Shown piece by piece: positions 51,889-60,266 of a DNA stretch of 64,000 nucleotides (position 1 is the stretch's first letter; each line of letters opens with the position of its first letter). The stretch is taken from NCBI RefSeq assembly GCF_042747725.1, contig NZ_JBHZGO010000083.1, positions 1 to 64,000 on the forward strand, in the 5' to 3' direction. The translations under genes were made by a program, and so were the position numbers. A model generated the notes under the pieces. The model made no database searches, was not told the DNA's origin, and worked only from the letters and a program-made list of their open reading frames with translations. Source of the stretch: FACHB-T130 sp042747725. Lineage in GTDB: Bacteria; Cyanobacteriota; Cyanobacteriia; Cyanobacteriales; FACHB-T130.

Positions 51889-51989
51889 ACTTCAAAGTTT
51901 CAACCTAAATTACTTCTTTATTTAGCAACAGTTTGCAAGATAAAAATTCTGGATTTTTGCAAACAAACTAAATACTATTTTGTTTTTAC

Positions 51990-52913
51990 TTACTTTGCTT
52001 TAGATAGCATCCGAGCTAAATTTAGAACTTGATAAAGGCTGAGAAACATCATCGTGATAGTTTGATACAATTTTTCTTGATCCCAGAACATAGAAGGTGG
52101 CATTTTTACGACCAATTTTATCTCCTTATCCGTCACTCTCATCCGTTTTACCTTAGTCATTTGGGGAAGTTTTACTGCATTCACTACTTCATTGTTCAAA
52201 ACTTTGATTGCTCCGTACCGTCGTGGCGGATAGGTTAAATTTAAACTGATATCTAATCCCTTAGCTTTCGACTTTGTTTTGTATTTTGATTTGCCACTCA
52301 TAGAACGCTTCCATCCATAAGCGGTCTGATTTAGCTCAGAAGTTGTTACTACAAAACGAGTTTTATCTAAAAATTGTCCTTCCATCTTTAGCCAATCATC
52401 TTGGAAAATATCTATCTTAAATCCTGACTTCAAAGGATGCTCAACTGTTTTAATTAGCTTAGATTTTTGATTAGCTGGACTGAGAACTAAATGAACACTG
52501 ACATTAGCTTCCTTATCCACATCTCGCTCCAGCATTTCCAAAACTTTTTTCGTTAATTCATAGCGATGATTTGGGAGATTCAATCGCCTATATTTACTCC
52601 GCCTTATCCCTGCATAAATTGCTACGATTGTACATCCAATACCAGCCAGAAATAATAAGAATATTAAAAGGGTTCCAAATAATTGAAAACTATCTCGCAG
52701 TTCTCCTACAAATATCATTAAAATGAAGGCTAGAACAATTGAACTAATCGCCCCAATAACACATTTAGTTGCCAAACTACCAAACTCTGCCTGCTTTGCC
52801 TCTGAGGCTCTATCTAGGGTTGCTATTTCACTTAAGTCTTTGACAATATCAGAAATAGTAGCAGTCACAGAATAAGTCAAATCTTTGCGAAACTTTTCTA
52901 AATTTATTGGCAT
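51990..52913 (-). CDS. Membrane protein of unknown function
   Basis: The 307-residue protein has two adjacent transmembrane helices (about 50-70, KCVIGAISSIVLAFILMIFV, and about 78-105, LFGTLLIFLLFLAGIGCTIV) after a helical N-terminus. The large C-terminal part is soluble and β-rich with many Lys/Arg (KSKYKTKSKAKGLDISLNL). I do not recognise it. It lies about 100 bp upstream of the lipoprotein gene in the same direction, so it may belong to the same group. Confidence 0.75.
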   Translation of the reverse strand: MPINLEKFRKDLTYSVTATISDIVKDLSEIATLDRASEAKQAEFGSLATKCVIGAISSIVLAFILMIFVGELRDSFQLFGTLLIFLLFLAGIGCTIVAIYAGIRRSKYRRLNLPNHRYELTKKVLEMLERDVDKEANVSVHLVLSPANQKSKLIKTVEHPLKSGFKIDIFQDDWLKMEGQFLDKTRFVVTTSELNQTAYGWKRSMSGKSKYKTKSKAKGLDISLNLTYPPRRYGAIKVLNNEVVNAVKLPQMTKVKRMRVTDKEIKLVVKMPPSMFWDQEKLYQTITMMFLSLYQVLNLARMLSKAK

Positions 52914-53077
52914 TTGTAAAAAAAATTTAATCTCAATGAATAGGGTATTACGTAAGGTAGCGATCGCTTACATCAAATCACGCTCAACCGCTTTGATAGC
53001 AGATGCATTCTCAGAAGTGGCAACTATTGTTACAAAAAGTTAGAATTTTATGGCAAAATTGAGTCATGGTCTAATTG

Positions 53078-54340
53078 ATGAACGATTCTAGAATAGCCTA
53101 CATTTCTTTCGATACCGTACCAGCGCCCAAGGGAGCCGCAATTCATATTGCCGCTTTTACTCAAGCTTTGGCAGATGCTTTTGCTGACATTGAGCTAGTG
53201 ACAGTTTCCCCGACAGCCTACGCGGCGAATCAGCGGGAATCACCCCATGTTATCCAATCTATGTTACCTGCGCTAGGAGATACGCTCATTAACCGAGTGT
53301 TGTATTTCCGTGCCATGCTGGGCAGTTGGTGGCAGAATAAGTGGTTTGAGGCGGTGCATATCCGTTCTATTTATGAAGGTTTTCCCATTGCGCTGAATAA
53401 AGAAAAAATATGTAATAACTTAATTTTTGAAGTCAATGGATTGCCATCCATTGAACTCAAGTATCGCTATCCAGCAGTGGCAGATGATCGGGAATTGTTG
53501 CATAAATTGAAGACACAAGAACAAATTTGTCTAGAAGCCTCAGATTTAATTTTGACACCTAGTTTCGTCACCAGAAACTATCTCCAAACAAGAGGTGTTC
53601 CCGAATCAAAAATCCGCGTCATTCCCAATGGAGTTGATTTAGATGTATTTACATATTGTCCTTCAAAGTTTAGGGATGTAGAGTATCCAAATATTTGTTA
53701 TCAGGAGGAAACCCCACCCCTACAGATTGGAAATGATTCAAGAAAGGCTCAGCCTCGGTTTCGCCTGTTATATTTCGGTACGTTTTCCGCTTGGCAAGGG
53801 GTCAATCTTGCCGTTGAAGCGCTGGCACTTGCTGTCCGCGATTTTCCTACTGAATTGACAGTAATTGGGCAGGCTCGTGACTTTCAGCTTTTAGCCTTAA
53901 AACAGCTAGCTTTAAAGTTGGGAGTAGCAGAGTATCTCACTATTTTAGACCCTGTATCGCAAGCGGAACTCGTCCAAAAAATCCATGCTGCTGATGTAAT
54001 TTTGGCTCCATTGACGCCGAATGACCGAAATCTGGTTCAGGGTTGTTGTCCTTTAAAGATTTTGGAAGGAATGGCGACAGGTACGCCGGTGATTGCTAGC
54101 GATTTACCAGTGGTGAGAGAATTGGGTGTGGATGGGGTGCATTTCCTGCTGGTTAAACCGGGTTCCGCGAAGGCAATTAAAGATGCCTTGCTGAGGTTAA
54201 AAATAGAACCGGAATTGGCAACAAATTTGGCGAGGAATGCCCGTCAGCAGATCGAGAATGATTACACTTGGAAACACGCGGGTGATGCTTTGGTGGCAGC
54301 TTATGAAGAAATTGGTATTAAACGATCGATAACAGTTTGA
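53078..54340 (+). CDS. Family 4 glycosyltransferase
   Basis: From the ATG at 53078 it has 420 residues. It has a GT-B fold: AYISFDTVPAPKGAAIHIAA at the N-terminus with a PKGA acceptor loop, ILTPSFVTRNYL, RVIPNGVDLDVF, LLYFGTFSAWQGVNLAVEAL and the EX7E region PLKILEGMATGTPVIASDLP. It likely builds a surface polysaccharide. Its last 40 bases overlap the end of the next, convergent glycosyltransferase gene. Confidence 0.93.
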   Translation: MNDSRIAYISFDTVPAPKGAAIHIAAFTQALADAFADIELVTVSPTAYAANQRESPHVIQSMLPALGDTLINRVLYFRAMLGSWWQNKWFEAVHIRSIYEGFPIALNKEKICNNLIFEVNGLPSIELKYRYPAVADDRELLHKLKTQEQICLEASDLILTPSFVTRNYLQTRGVPESKIRVIPNGVDLDVFTYCPSKFRDVEYPNICYQEETPPLQIGNDSRKAQPRFRLLYFGTFSAWQGVNLAVEALALAVRDFPTELTVIGQARDFQLLALKQLALKLGVAEYLTILDPVSQAELVQKIHAADVILAPLTPNDRNLVQGCCPLKILEGMATGTPVIASDLPVVRELGVDGVHFLLVKPGSAKAIKDALLRLKIEPELATNLARNARQQIENDYTWKHAGDALVAAYEEIGIKRSITV

Positions 54341-55518
54341 AGCCGCCGGTTTTCATGTTTTAGAGAAAATTCAGCGAGAATGCGATCGCGCCCTGCCATC
54401 CCAATCTGACGCCTAGCACTTGGTTCTAAATCTAAACACTCCAGCACCGCCTCACCCAGTCGATGTAACTGGGAACGAGGCAGCAAAAATCCACTTTTTC
54501 CATGCTCAATCACCTCTGGAATCCCACCTGCATCGCTGGCAATACAGCAACAACCACAGGCGATCGCTTCTAGCAACGCATTCGGCATCCCCTCCCACAC
54601 GGACGGTTGCAGATAGACATCACACAGCCGCAGATGCCCAGCTACCGCCGCAGGACTCTCTAAATGTCCGGTGATAATAATCCGCTTCGCGTCTTCTGGA
54701 TGCTGAGTCGCATAAAGTTGTAGTGCCGCTTCTTGAGACGCCCGCACTTCCCCGATAATTAATAAACAGGCAGGACGTTGGGCGCGGACTGTTGTTAAGG
54801 CATTCAGCAGAAACTGCTGTCCTTTCTTTTCTCGCAATTCCCCGGAAAATCCCAGTACCGCTTCATCAGGGGCAATGCCCAAAGATGCTCTGAGAAGGGA
54901 TGATTCATGAGTTGCCCCGACAATGGCGGGCGAAAATACCCGCTCGTTGACGCCATTTTTCAAAACCATCACATCATCCCGCTGGGCGAGTAGCTGAATC
55001 TTTCGCGCCATATCAGCACTCACCGCCGTAATCAAACGGGCGTTTAACAGCGTCCATTGCAGTCGCGCAAAGTCCCCCGGTGGAAACATGGCTCGATCGA
55101 TATCATTCCCACGGGCGCTTACGGTGCTGGGAAGTCCATTTGTCGCTGCAAACCAAGTGGCTAAGAAACCACTGGGGAAGACATAGTGCCCCCAAACAGC
55201 ATCGTACCCACGGCACTGATGCAGCCAGTCGAGGACGTTGAGCGTATGGGGCATCGTCATATCCCAGTGGCGATATAGCCCCACCCGATGGACTTTGAGA
55301 TGTTTGATGATTTGGAAATTTTGACTTTCGGCGTGCCCGGTTGCCCCGCTAGCAACATCTGAACTCCGGACTTCTCCCGGTTGCAAGTAACGACTCCACG
55401 CCACAACGTCTACTTCAATGCCCAACTGGCAGAGGGCGGCAGCGATGCGCCCCGCACTACTCGCTAACCCGCCCATATCTGGGGGAAATCGTTCCGTGAG
55501 AAAAAGAAGACGTCTCAA
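54301..55518 (-). CDS. Family 4 glycosyltransferase (convergent, overlapping)
   Basis: The 405-residue protein starts RRLLFLTERFPPDMGGLASS, with the GG loop of GT4 enzymes, followed by ARGNDIDRAMFPPGDFARLQ, VLKNGVNERVF, LGFSGELREKKGQQFLLNAL, IITGHLESPAAVAGHL and the EX7E motif in PSVWEGMPNALLEAIACGCC. It ends inside the 3' end of the plus-strand glycosyltransferase gene (40-base tail-to-tail overlap). Both genes probably serve the same polysaccharide pathway but from different promoters. Confidence 0.93.
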   Translation of the reverse strand: MRRLLFLTERFPPDMGGLASSAGRIAAALCQLGIEVDVVAWSRYLQPGEVRSSDVASGATGHAESQNFQIIKHLKVHRVGLYRHWDMTMPHTLNVLDWLHQCRGYDAVWGHYVFPSGFLATWFAATNGLPSTVSARGNDIDRAMFPPGDFARLQWTLLNARLITAVSADMARKIQLLAQRDDVMVLKNGVNERVFSPAIVGATHESSLLRASLGIAPDEAVLGFSGELREKKGQQFLLNALTTVRAQRPACLLIIGEVRASQEAALQLYATQHPEDAKRIIITGHLESPAAVAGHLRLCDVYLQPSVWEGMPNALLEAIACGCCCIASDAGGIPEVIEHGKSGFLLPRSQLHRLGEAVLECLDLEPSARRQIGMAGRDRILAEFSLKHENRRLQTVIDRLIPISS

Positions 55519-55578
55519 GCGACTCTAAAGTATTGCTGTATCGGCTAGGACTGTCTAAAGTCTCGCGCCCCGCGATCG

Positions 55579-56316
55579 CTATTCCTTCTCACTCGCGCCG
55601 TCAATCGCTACCAGCACCACTGTGATATTGTCTCTGCCCCCCTTATCTTTAGCAGACTCGACAAGGGCGGCGGCTGCATTTTTCAAGGAGGTAGACTTGA
55701 GGTGAGTTGCAATCAACTGATCGGAGAGTTCTTCGGTGAGTCCATCGCTACACAGCAGCAGTCTGTCGCCTGCCTGCACATCCAGCGGTTGGATATCAAT
55801 CAGACGCAAATCTTTACGACCCAGACACTGAGACAATACGTGACGCCACGGGTGCATTTTAGCTTGTTCGGAAGTCAGCTCCCCGGCTTTCATCGCCCGT
55901 GCCACCCAAGTATGATCCTCAGTTATTTGCTCTAGAGTTGCCCCTCGCATTCGATAAAGGCGAGAGTCACCCACATGAGCGACCCAAGGCTGCTGTTGGC
56001 GAAACATCACCACAACGCCTGTCGTGCCCATATCTGAGCGTTCTGGATGATTAGATTGATCTTGTAGAATCGCCTGATTTGCTTCCAAGAAGGCTTTTTC
56101 TAATAACGCTTGGCAAGTCTCGCCGGAATGCCAATGCTCGTTGAGATAGGTGTGGATAGCCTGAGTGGCGATTTGGCTGGCCTCCTGGCCTCCTGCATGG
56201 CCTCCCATGCCATCAGCAACTATGAAAAATCGCCCATCAGGGTCGATATGGTAGTCATCTTGGTTGACGGAACGAAGAAGTCCCGCATCAGAGAGGCCCG
56301 TGGAGCGAGGAATCAT
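55579..56316 (-). CDS. PP2C-type Ser/Thr phosphatase
   Basis: The 245-residue protein has the PP2C metal motifs: SVNQDDY (Asp20), VADGMGGHAGGQEASQIA (Asp35), LLCSDGLTEEL and GGRDNITVVLVA with the last metal Asp. Length and motifs are those of the Stp1/PrpC group that reverses Ser/Thr kinase action. It lies 39 nt downstream of the UbiB-type gene in the same direction, so both are probably co-transcribed. Five Ser/Thr kinases in this window are candidate counterparts. Confidence 0.95.
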   Translation of the reverse strand: MIPRSTGLSDAGLLRSVNQDDYHIDPDGRFFIVADGMGGHAGGQEASQIATQAIHTYLNEHWHSGETCQALLEKAFLEANQAILQDQSNHPERSDMGTTGVVVMFRQQQPWVAHVGDSRLYRMRGATLEQITEDHTWVARAMKAGELTSEQAKMHPWRHVLSQCLGRKDLRLIDIQPLDVQAGDRLLLCSDGLTEELSDQLIATHLKSTSLKNAAAALVESAKDKGGRDNITVVLVAIDGASEKE

Positions 56317-56355
56317 ATATTGTCTGCTGGCAACAGCAACTTTACTTTACCCGAA

Positions 56356-58149
56356 TCAAAACATCCGATCAAATCGGTCGAGGCGCATGAGCAAGCGAAT
56401 GAGGACAAAAGCTAGGGCAGATGCCGCCAGAGCAACCACGACTGCCAGCCCGACATAACCCTGAACGAAGAGGATAGTGGCTGATAGGGTGAAGGCACTG
56501 ATGAGCAAAGTATAGTTAGTTCCCAACTGAATGCTACTCATTCGCCGGAGAATGCGATCGCTTTCGATAGATCGCACTCGAATTCGCAAGTCCCCCTGCT
56601 CTAATTTCTCAATCGTATCCTCAATCCGCCGGGGCAAACTCAAAGCCGTACTGCTAACTTGAGCCGCTTGCCGTCCTAATTCATTAAAGAAGCTACTACT
56701 ATTACTGCCATTACTATCTGCCATAAGCTGCATTGCAAAGGGTTTTGCAACCTCCATAAAGTTAAATTCCGGGTCTAAGCCTTTTCCAACGCCTTCTAAA
56801 GTTGAGAAGGCTCGCATCACAAAGGTAAAAGTCGCCGGAAACCGAAAAGGTTGGTCGTAAGCAATTTCATAAAGGTCTTCACTAATTTGACTCACCGATT
56901 GGTTTTCAAACGGCTTATCCATAAAGTGATCCAGCATATACTGAATCGATCGCCGCACGGGTCCCATATCATCAACCACTGCCAGCGCTCCCATTTCGAC
57001 GAGCGAATTCATCACTCGGTCGCCATCTTTTTGGGCAATGCCAAACAGCGTTTCCATCAGTTGCTCGCGAATGTTGGACTTGATCCGCCCCATCATGCCG
57101 AAATCATAGAAAATTAGGGCACCTTCGGGACTGACTGCGATATTGCCAGGGTGAGGGTCGGCGTGGAAGAAGCCATCGTTGAGCAATTGTTGCAGGTAAG
57201 CTTTTGCACCCATGTGAGCCAGTTCCTTTCGATCCAGCCCCGCTGCTTCCAGCGCTTCATAGTGACTTATTTTAATCCCCGGAATGTACTCAAGAGTTAC
57301 AACCCGTGGCGACGTATATCGCCAGTAGACACGCGGCACCTTTACCCAATCATAGGCGCGGAAGTTGCGGCGAAACGTATCGGCGTTGCTGCCTTCATTC
57401 AGGTAATCAATTTCTTCCCAAAGAATTCGGCTGCACTCCTCATAGATTCCCAGCCAGTCACGACCTCGACCCCAGTCGGGATGGTTTTGAAAGAAACGGG
57501 CAATTCCTCTAAGAATTTGCAAATCAACCGTAAACAGCTGCCGCAGTCCGGGTCGTTGTACCTTGACCACGACTTCTTCGCCGCTGTGGAGAGTTGCTTT
57601 ATGTACCTGTCCCAAGCTAGCAGCCGCGAGGGGAATCGGGTCAAAAGTGCGGTAAAGTTGCGAAACTTTCTTGCCGAAGTCCTTCTCAATCATCACCTCA
57701 GCTTGTTCGTAACTAAAAGCAGGCACCTTGTCTTGCAGCTTAGAAAGTTCCTCCACATACTCCGAGGGGAATAAATCGGCACGGGTGGAGAACAGCTGCC
57801 CGACTTTAATAAAAGTTGGCCCTAAGTCTAAGAACGTCTCTCGAATCCAAATGGCTTGCGCTCTGCGTCTGTGGACTTGTTTTTCCTCTGTAACTCCGCC
57901 CTGATAGCTCCAAGATTTGTTGTAGCGCCAGAGCTTAAACAATAAGGTTAAAACAAACCCCCAAATATCTAAGAAGCGCCGTTGGTGGGAGTAACTTTCG
58001 CGGTTCCACCGATAAGCCTTATCCTTACGGGCTTTATCAGCGGCACGCTGGGCACTCGGCGTGCTAGCCGCGTATCGCTTCAGTTTAGAGTCATTAGGAT
58101 AGGCTGACACTCGGATTCCTAAGTCGGTTTTTTCAAGTAATTGGCGCAA
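56356..58149 (-). CDS. UbiB/ABC1 family atypical kinase
   Basis: The 597-residue protein has the ABC1 hallmarks: KxGQ region GPTFIKVGQLFSTRADLFPS, the Ala-rich loop AAASLGQVHKATL that replaces the glycine loop, VVVKVQRPGL with the Lys, DGFFHADPHPGNIAV (catalytic region) and YDFGMMGRI. Two membrane helices lie at the C-terminus. Cyanobacterial and plastid members act in prenylquinone or lipid metabolism, and plastid ABC1K proteins associate with plastoglobules. Here it is upstream of a PP2C phosphatase. Confidence 0.94.
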   Translation of the reverse strand: MRQLLEKTDLGIRVSAYPNDSKLKRYAASTPSAQRAADKARKDKAYRWNRESYSHQRRFLDIWGFVLTLLFKLWRYNKSWSYQGGVTEEKQVHRRRAQAIWIRETFLDLGPTFIKVGQLFSTRADLFPSEYVEELSKLQDKVPAFSYEQAEVMIEKDFGKKVSQLYRTFDPIPLAAASLGQVHKATLHSGEEVVVKVQRPGLRQLFTVDLQILRGIARFFQNHPDWGRGRDWLGIYEECSRILWEEIDYLNEGSNADTFRRNFRAYDWVKVPRVYWRYTSPRVVTLEYIPGIKISHYEALEAAGLDRKELAHMGAKAYLQQLLNDGFFHADPHPGNIAVSPEGALIFYDFGMMGRIKSNIREQLMETLFGIAQKDGDRVMNSLVEMGALAVVDDMGPVRRSIQYMLDHFMDKPFENQSVSQISEDLYEIAYDQPFRFPATFTFVMRAFSTLEGVGKGLDPEFNFMEVAKPFAMQLMADSNGSNSSSFFNELGRQAAQVSSTALSLPRRIEDTIEKLEQGDLRIRVRSIESDRILRRMSSIQLGTNYTLLISAFTLSATILFVQGYVGLAVVVALAASALAFVLIRLLMRLDRFDRMF

Positions 58150-58242
58150 GAGCAGTTGAGTTTTGAGAGTTTTGGATAACTAACAACTCACAACTGAATT
58201 CCCACTCAGCACGCGAACAGAGCGCTGGTACGCTAACAGAAT

Positions 58243-58569
58243 TTATACTGAGCGGCTGCGATAGCGTTGTAATTCGGAGCGAAAGCGAGCGACTTCTGCC
58301 CGAAGTTCATCAATCGTCGCTTGCAAATCTGTGGTTTGGTTGCCTTGAGGCACAATGCTGGTAGTGGTTCGCCCCCGCATCACCGTTTCAGCTTGGGCGT
58401 CAGAGCGTTCGGTCACTCGTGAGGTGAAGTGCCGCAAAGACTCTCGTTGTTCAGCATCAAATTTGCCGAGTTCCGAGAGAGCATTGGTGACGGCGTTTTC
58501 TACCTGTTCATTCAGAGCTTCTGCAACCGCTCTGCCGAGAAAAAATGCATGAACTACAGGATTAGTCAT
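58243..58569 (-). CDS. Small conserved cyanobacterial protein (DUF6825-like)
   Basis: The 108-residue protein starts TNPVVHAFFLGRAVAEALNE, followed by an amphipathic helix (VENAVTNALSELGKFDAEQR), a Thr-rich linker and a C-terminal coiled coil (IDELRAEVARFRSELQRYR). I recall this layout as a conserved cyanobacterial and plastid family of thylakoid-associated proteins, but the name is from memory. It precedes the UbiB-type gene in the same direction. Confidence 0.72.
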   Translation of the reverse strand: MTNPVVHAFFLGRAVAEALNEQVENAVTNALSELGKFDAEQRESLRHFTSRVTERSDAQAETVMRGRTTTSIVPQGNQTTDLQATIDELRAEVARFRSELQRYRSRSV

Positions 58570-58638
58570 GAAAAAATCTATTTGTGCGTCCGTAACAAAT
58601 TATAACTTGCTTGCTCTCAATACTACCTACAGCCTAGG

Positions 58639-60090
58639 TTACAGCTCAGGCTTTGGCAGTGTGCCTGGGGAAGGTGGCACGGGTGCGACAACGGCAGCGG
58701 GGGGTGATAGCAGATTAGCGCTGGAAGTGGGATCGGGGGTGTCTGAGATGGGCCAGTCGTCGCGGGGTGGAAAGGATTGTTCGGTGTGCAGGATAGAAGA
58801 TCCTGGCCCCATTGCTTTGTTCAAGCGAACTGCTAAGCCAAATCCAGCACCCGTACAGGTAGCGATCGCTGCTGTGATCATCAGCCCTCTGGCTAGTGTC
58901 AGTTTGGGAAACTTTAAGTTTTGTAAGCTAGGAATGCCCGCTGACGAGCCAAGCTTTGTAGAGACAAGGGTTATCGCCTCTGGAATCTTGAAACTCTCTA
59001 ACGAGATTTTCAGTTTGGCGAGGGCAATCGGGAAGGTTGCCCGTATCGCTGTTTTGAGTTTTTTCGGGGCAGCACTAACAATAGCAGGCTGAGTTTTTGC
59101 GGGGCGGGTTTTGCCCGGTCGCTTCACATCCTGACTGAGATTCCAGTTCACTCCGCTGGCAATCGATGTCTCCGGTTTCTTGTTGCTGGCTGGTTGCCGC
59201 TTTTGGGGGGCAGGCTGAGATTTGGGGAGATTCACAGGGGGACGAGCCGTTTGGGTCGCCCTGTGAACCTGTGGAGCCTTGCTAGCTGGCAACAGGGATA
59301 GCCAATCTTCTACTTTTTGGGGACGCTTCTCGGCTTTGATTTCCAAGCCACATAAAATTGCCGCGATCGCAGTTGGGCTGAGTTTGGGTTGAATTTGCCT
59401 TAAATTTGGGAGTGGGATGCGATCGCGTAGCGGTGCCGGAACCGGCGGTTGACCTGTCAGCAAGCAATACAAACTTGCTGCTAAAGCATACACATCTGTC
59501 GCTGGGGTGAGTTTTTTCTGGGAAAGAGATTGTTCGATTGGCGCATATCCGGGATTCAGCAAATTGGCTTGGGTTTGCGTCACTCCCTGCGTAAATTCAT
59601 CGCCAAAACCAACGTCTATCAGCACTACATCATCAGTTCCTTGACGCCGGATGATGTTTTGGGGTTTGACATCTCGGTGCAGTAAACCTGCCTTGTGGAT
59701 AACATTTAGGGCACTGCCAATTTGACGAATATAGCCAAGGGCTTGTGCTTCTGGCAACATCTGACCTGCTGGCAGCGATTCAGCCAGGGTCTGCCCCGGT
59801 ATAAACTCCATGACAATGAAACATCGCCGAGATTCCTCAAACAAGTCGAGAACCCGAACCAGGTGAGGATGCTTGCAGCGGGCAAGGCGACGTGCCTGGG
59901 TAAGAAATTGCTGCCCAAACCGCTCAAAATCGGGATGAGTCCGCAGACTGTCGTTGAGGGTTTTGATGACGACCGCTTTCCCCGACTGAGTATGAGTCGC
60001 CCGGTAGGTGATCCCAAAGATACCTTGACCCAGTGGGGCGTCGAGGACGTATTTGCCGTTCTTCAGGACTGCTCCAGCCGTTAAGTTCAT
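58639..60090 (-). CDS. Ser/Thr protein kinase with DVG in place of DFG
   Basis: The 483-residue protein has a kinase domain at about 10-275: GQGIFGITYRA glycine loop, Lys43 in VVIKTLND, HRDVKPQN at 138-145. The activation segment starts with IDVGFGDEF, so the usual DFG is DVG; Asp is kept, so activity is still plausible. A basic Pro/Lys-rich linker follows (about 280-360), then one transmembrane helix (LMITAAIATCTGAGFGLAVRL, about 410-430) and a Pro/Ser-rich end. It is related to, but not a close copy of, the other kinases here. Confidence 0.92.
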   Translation of the reverse strand: MNLTAGAVLKNGKYVLDAPLGQGIFGITYRATHTQSGKAVVIKTLNDSLRTHPDFERFGQQFLTQARRLARCKHPHLVRVLDLFEESRRCFIVMEFIPGQTLAESLPAGQMLPEAQALGYIRQIGSALNVIHKAGLLHRDVKPQNIIRRQGTDDVVLIDVGFGDEFTQGVTQTQANLLNPGYAPIEQSLSQKKLTPATDVYALAASLYCLLTGQPPVPAPLRDRIPLPNLRQIQPKLSPTAIAAILCGLEIKAEKRPQKVEDWLSLLPASKAPQVHRATQTARPPVNLPKSQPAPQKRQPASNKKPETSIASGVNWNLSQDVKRPGKTRPAKTQPAIVSAAPKKLKTAIRATFPIALAKLKISLESFKIPEAITLVSTKLGSSAGIPSLQNLKFPKLTLARGLMITAAIATCTGAGFGLAVRLNKAMGPGSSILHTEQSFPPRDDWPISDTPDPTSSANLLSPPAAVVAPVPPSPGTLPKPEL

Positions 60091-60266
60091 TAAAGATTTG
60101 TTACAGTTTTCCCAACTATGCTACCGTCTTGGTACCGAGTTTTGAGTCCTAGGAAATAGGTAGCGGCGGTTGATTACCCGGCTACCTACTGCTGGTGTCC
60201 CCGATCCCGGCTTTCTGTTGTCCGCGCATCTAAAGCAAACGTCCCCGGCTTTGACTTTTAGCCGCT

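Noticed and set aside
57151..57774. 207-codon frame opposite the UbiB-type gene
   Set aside because: Antisense shadow; the sense frame has all family motifs.
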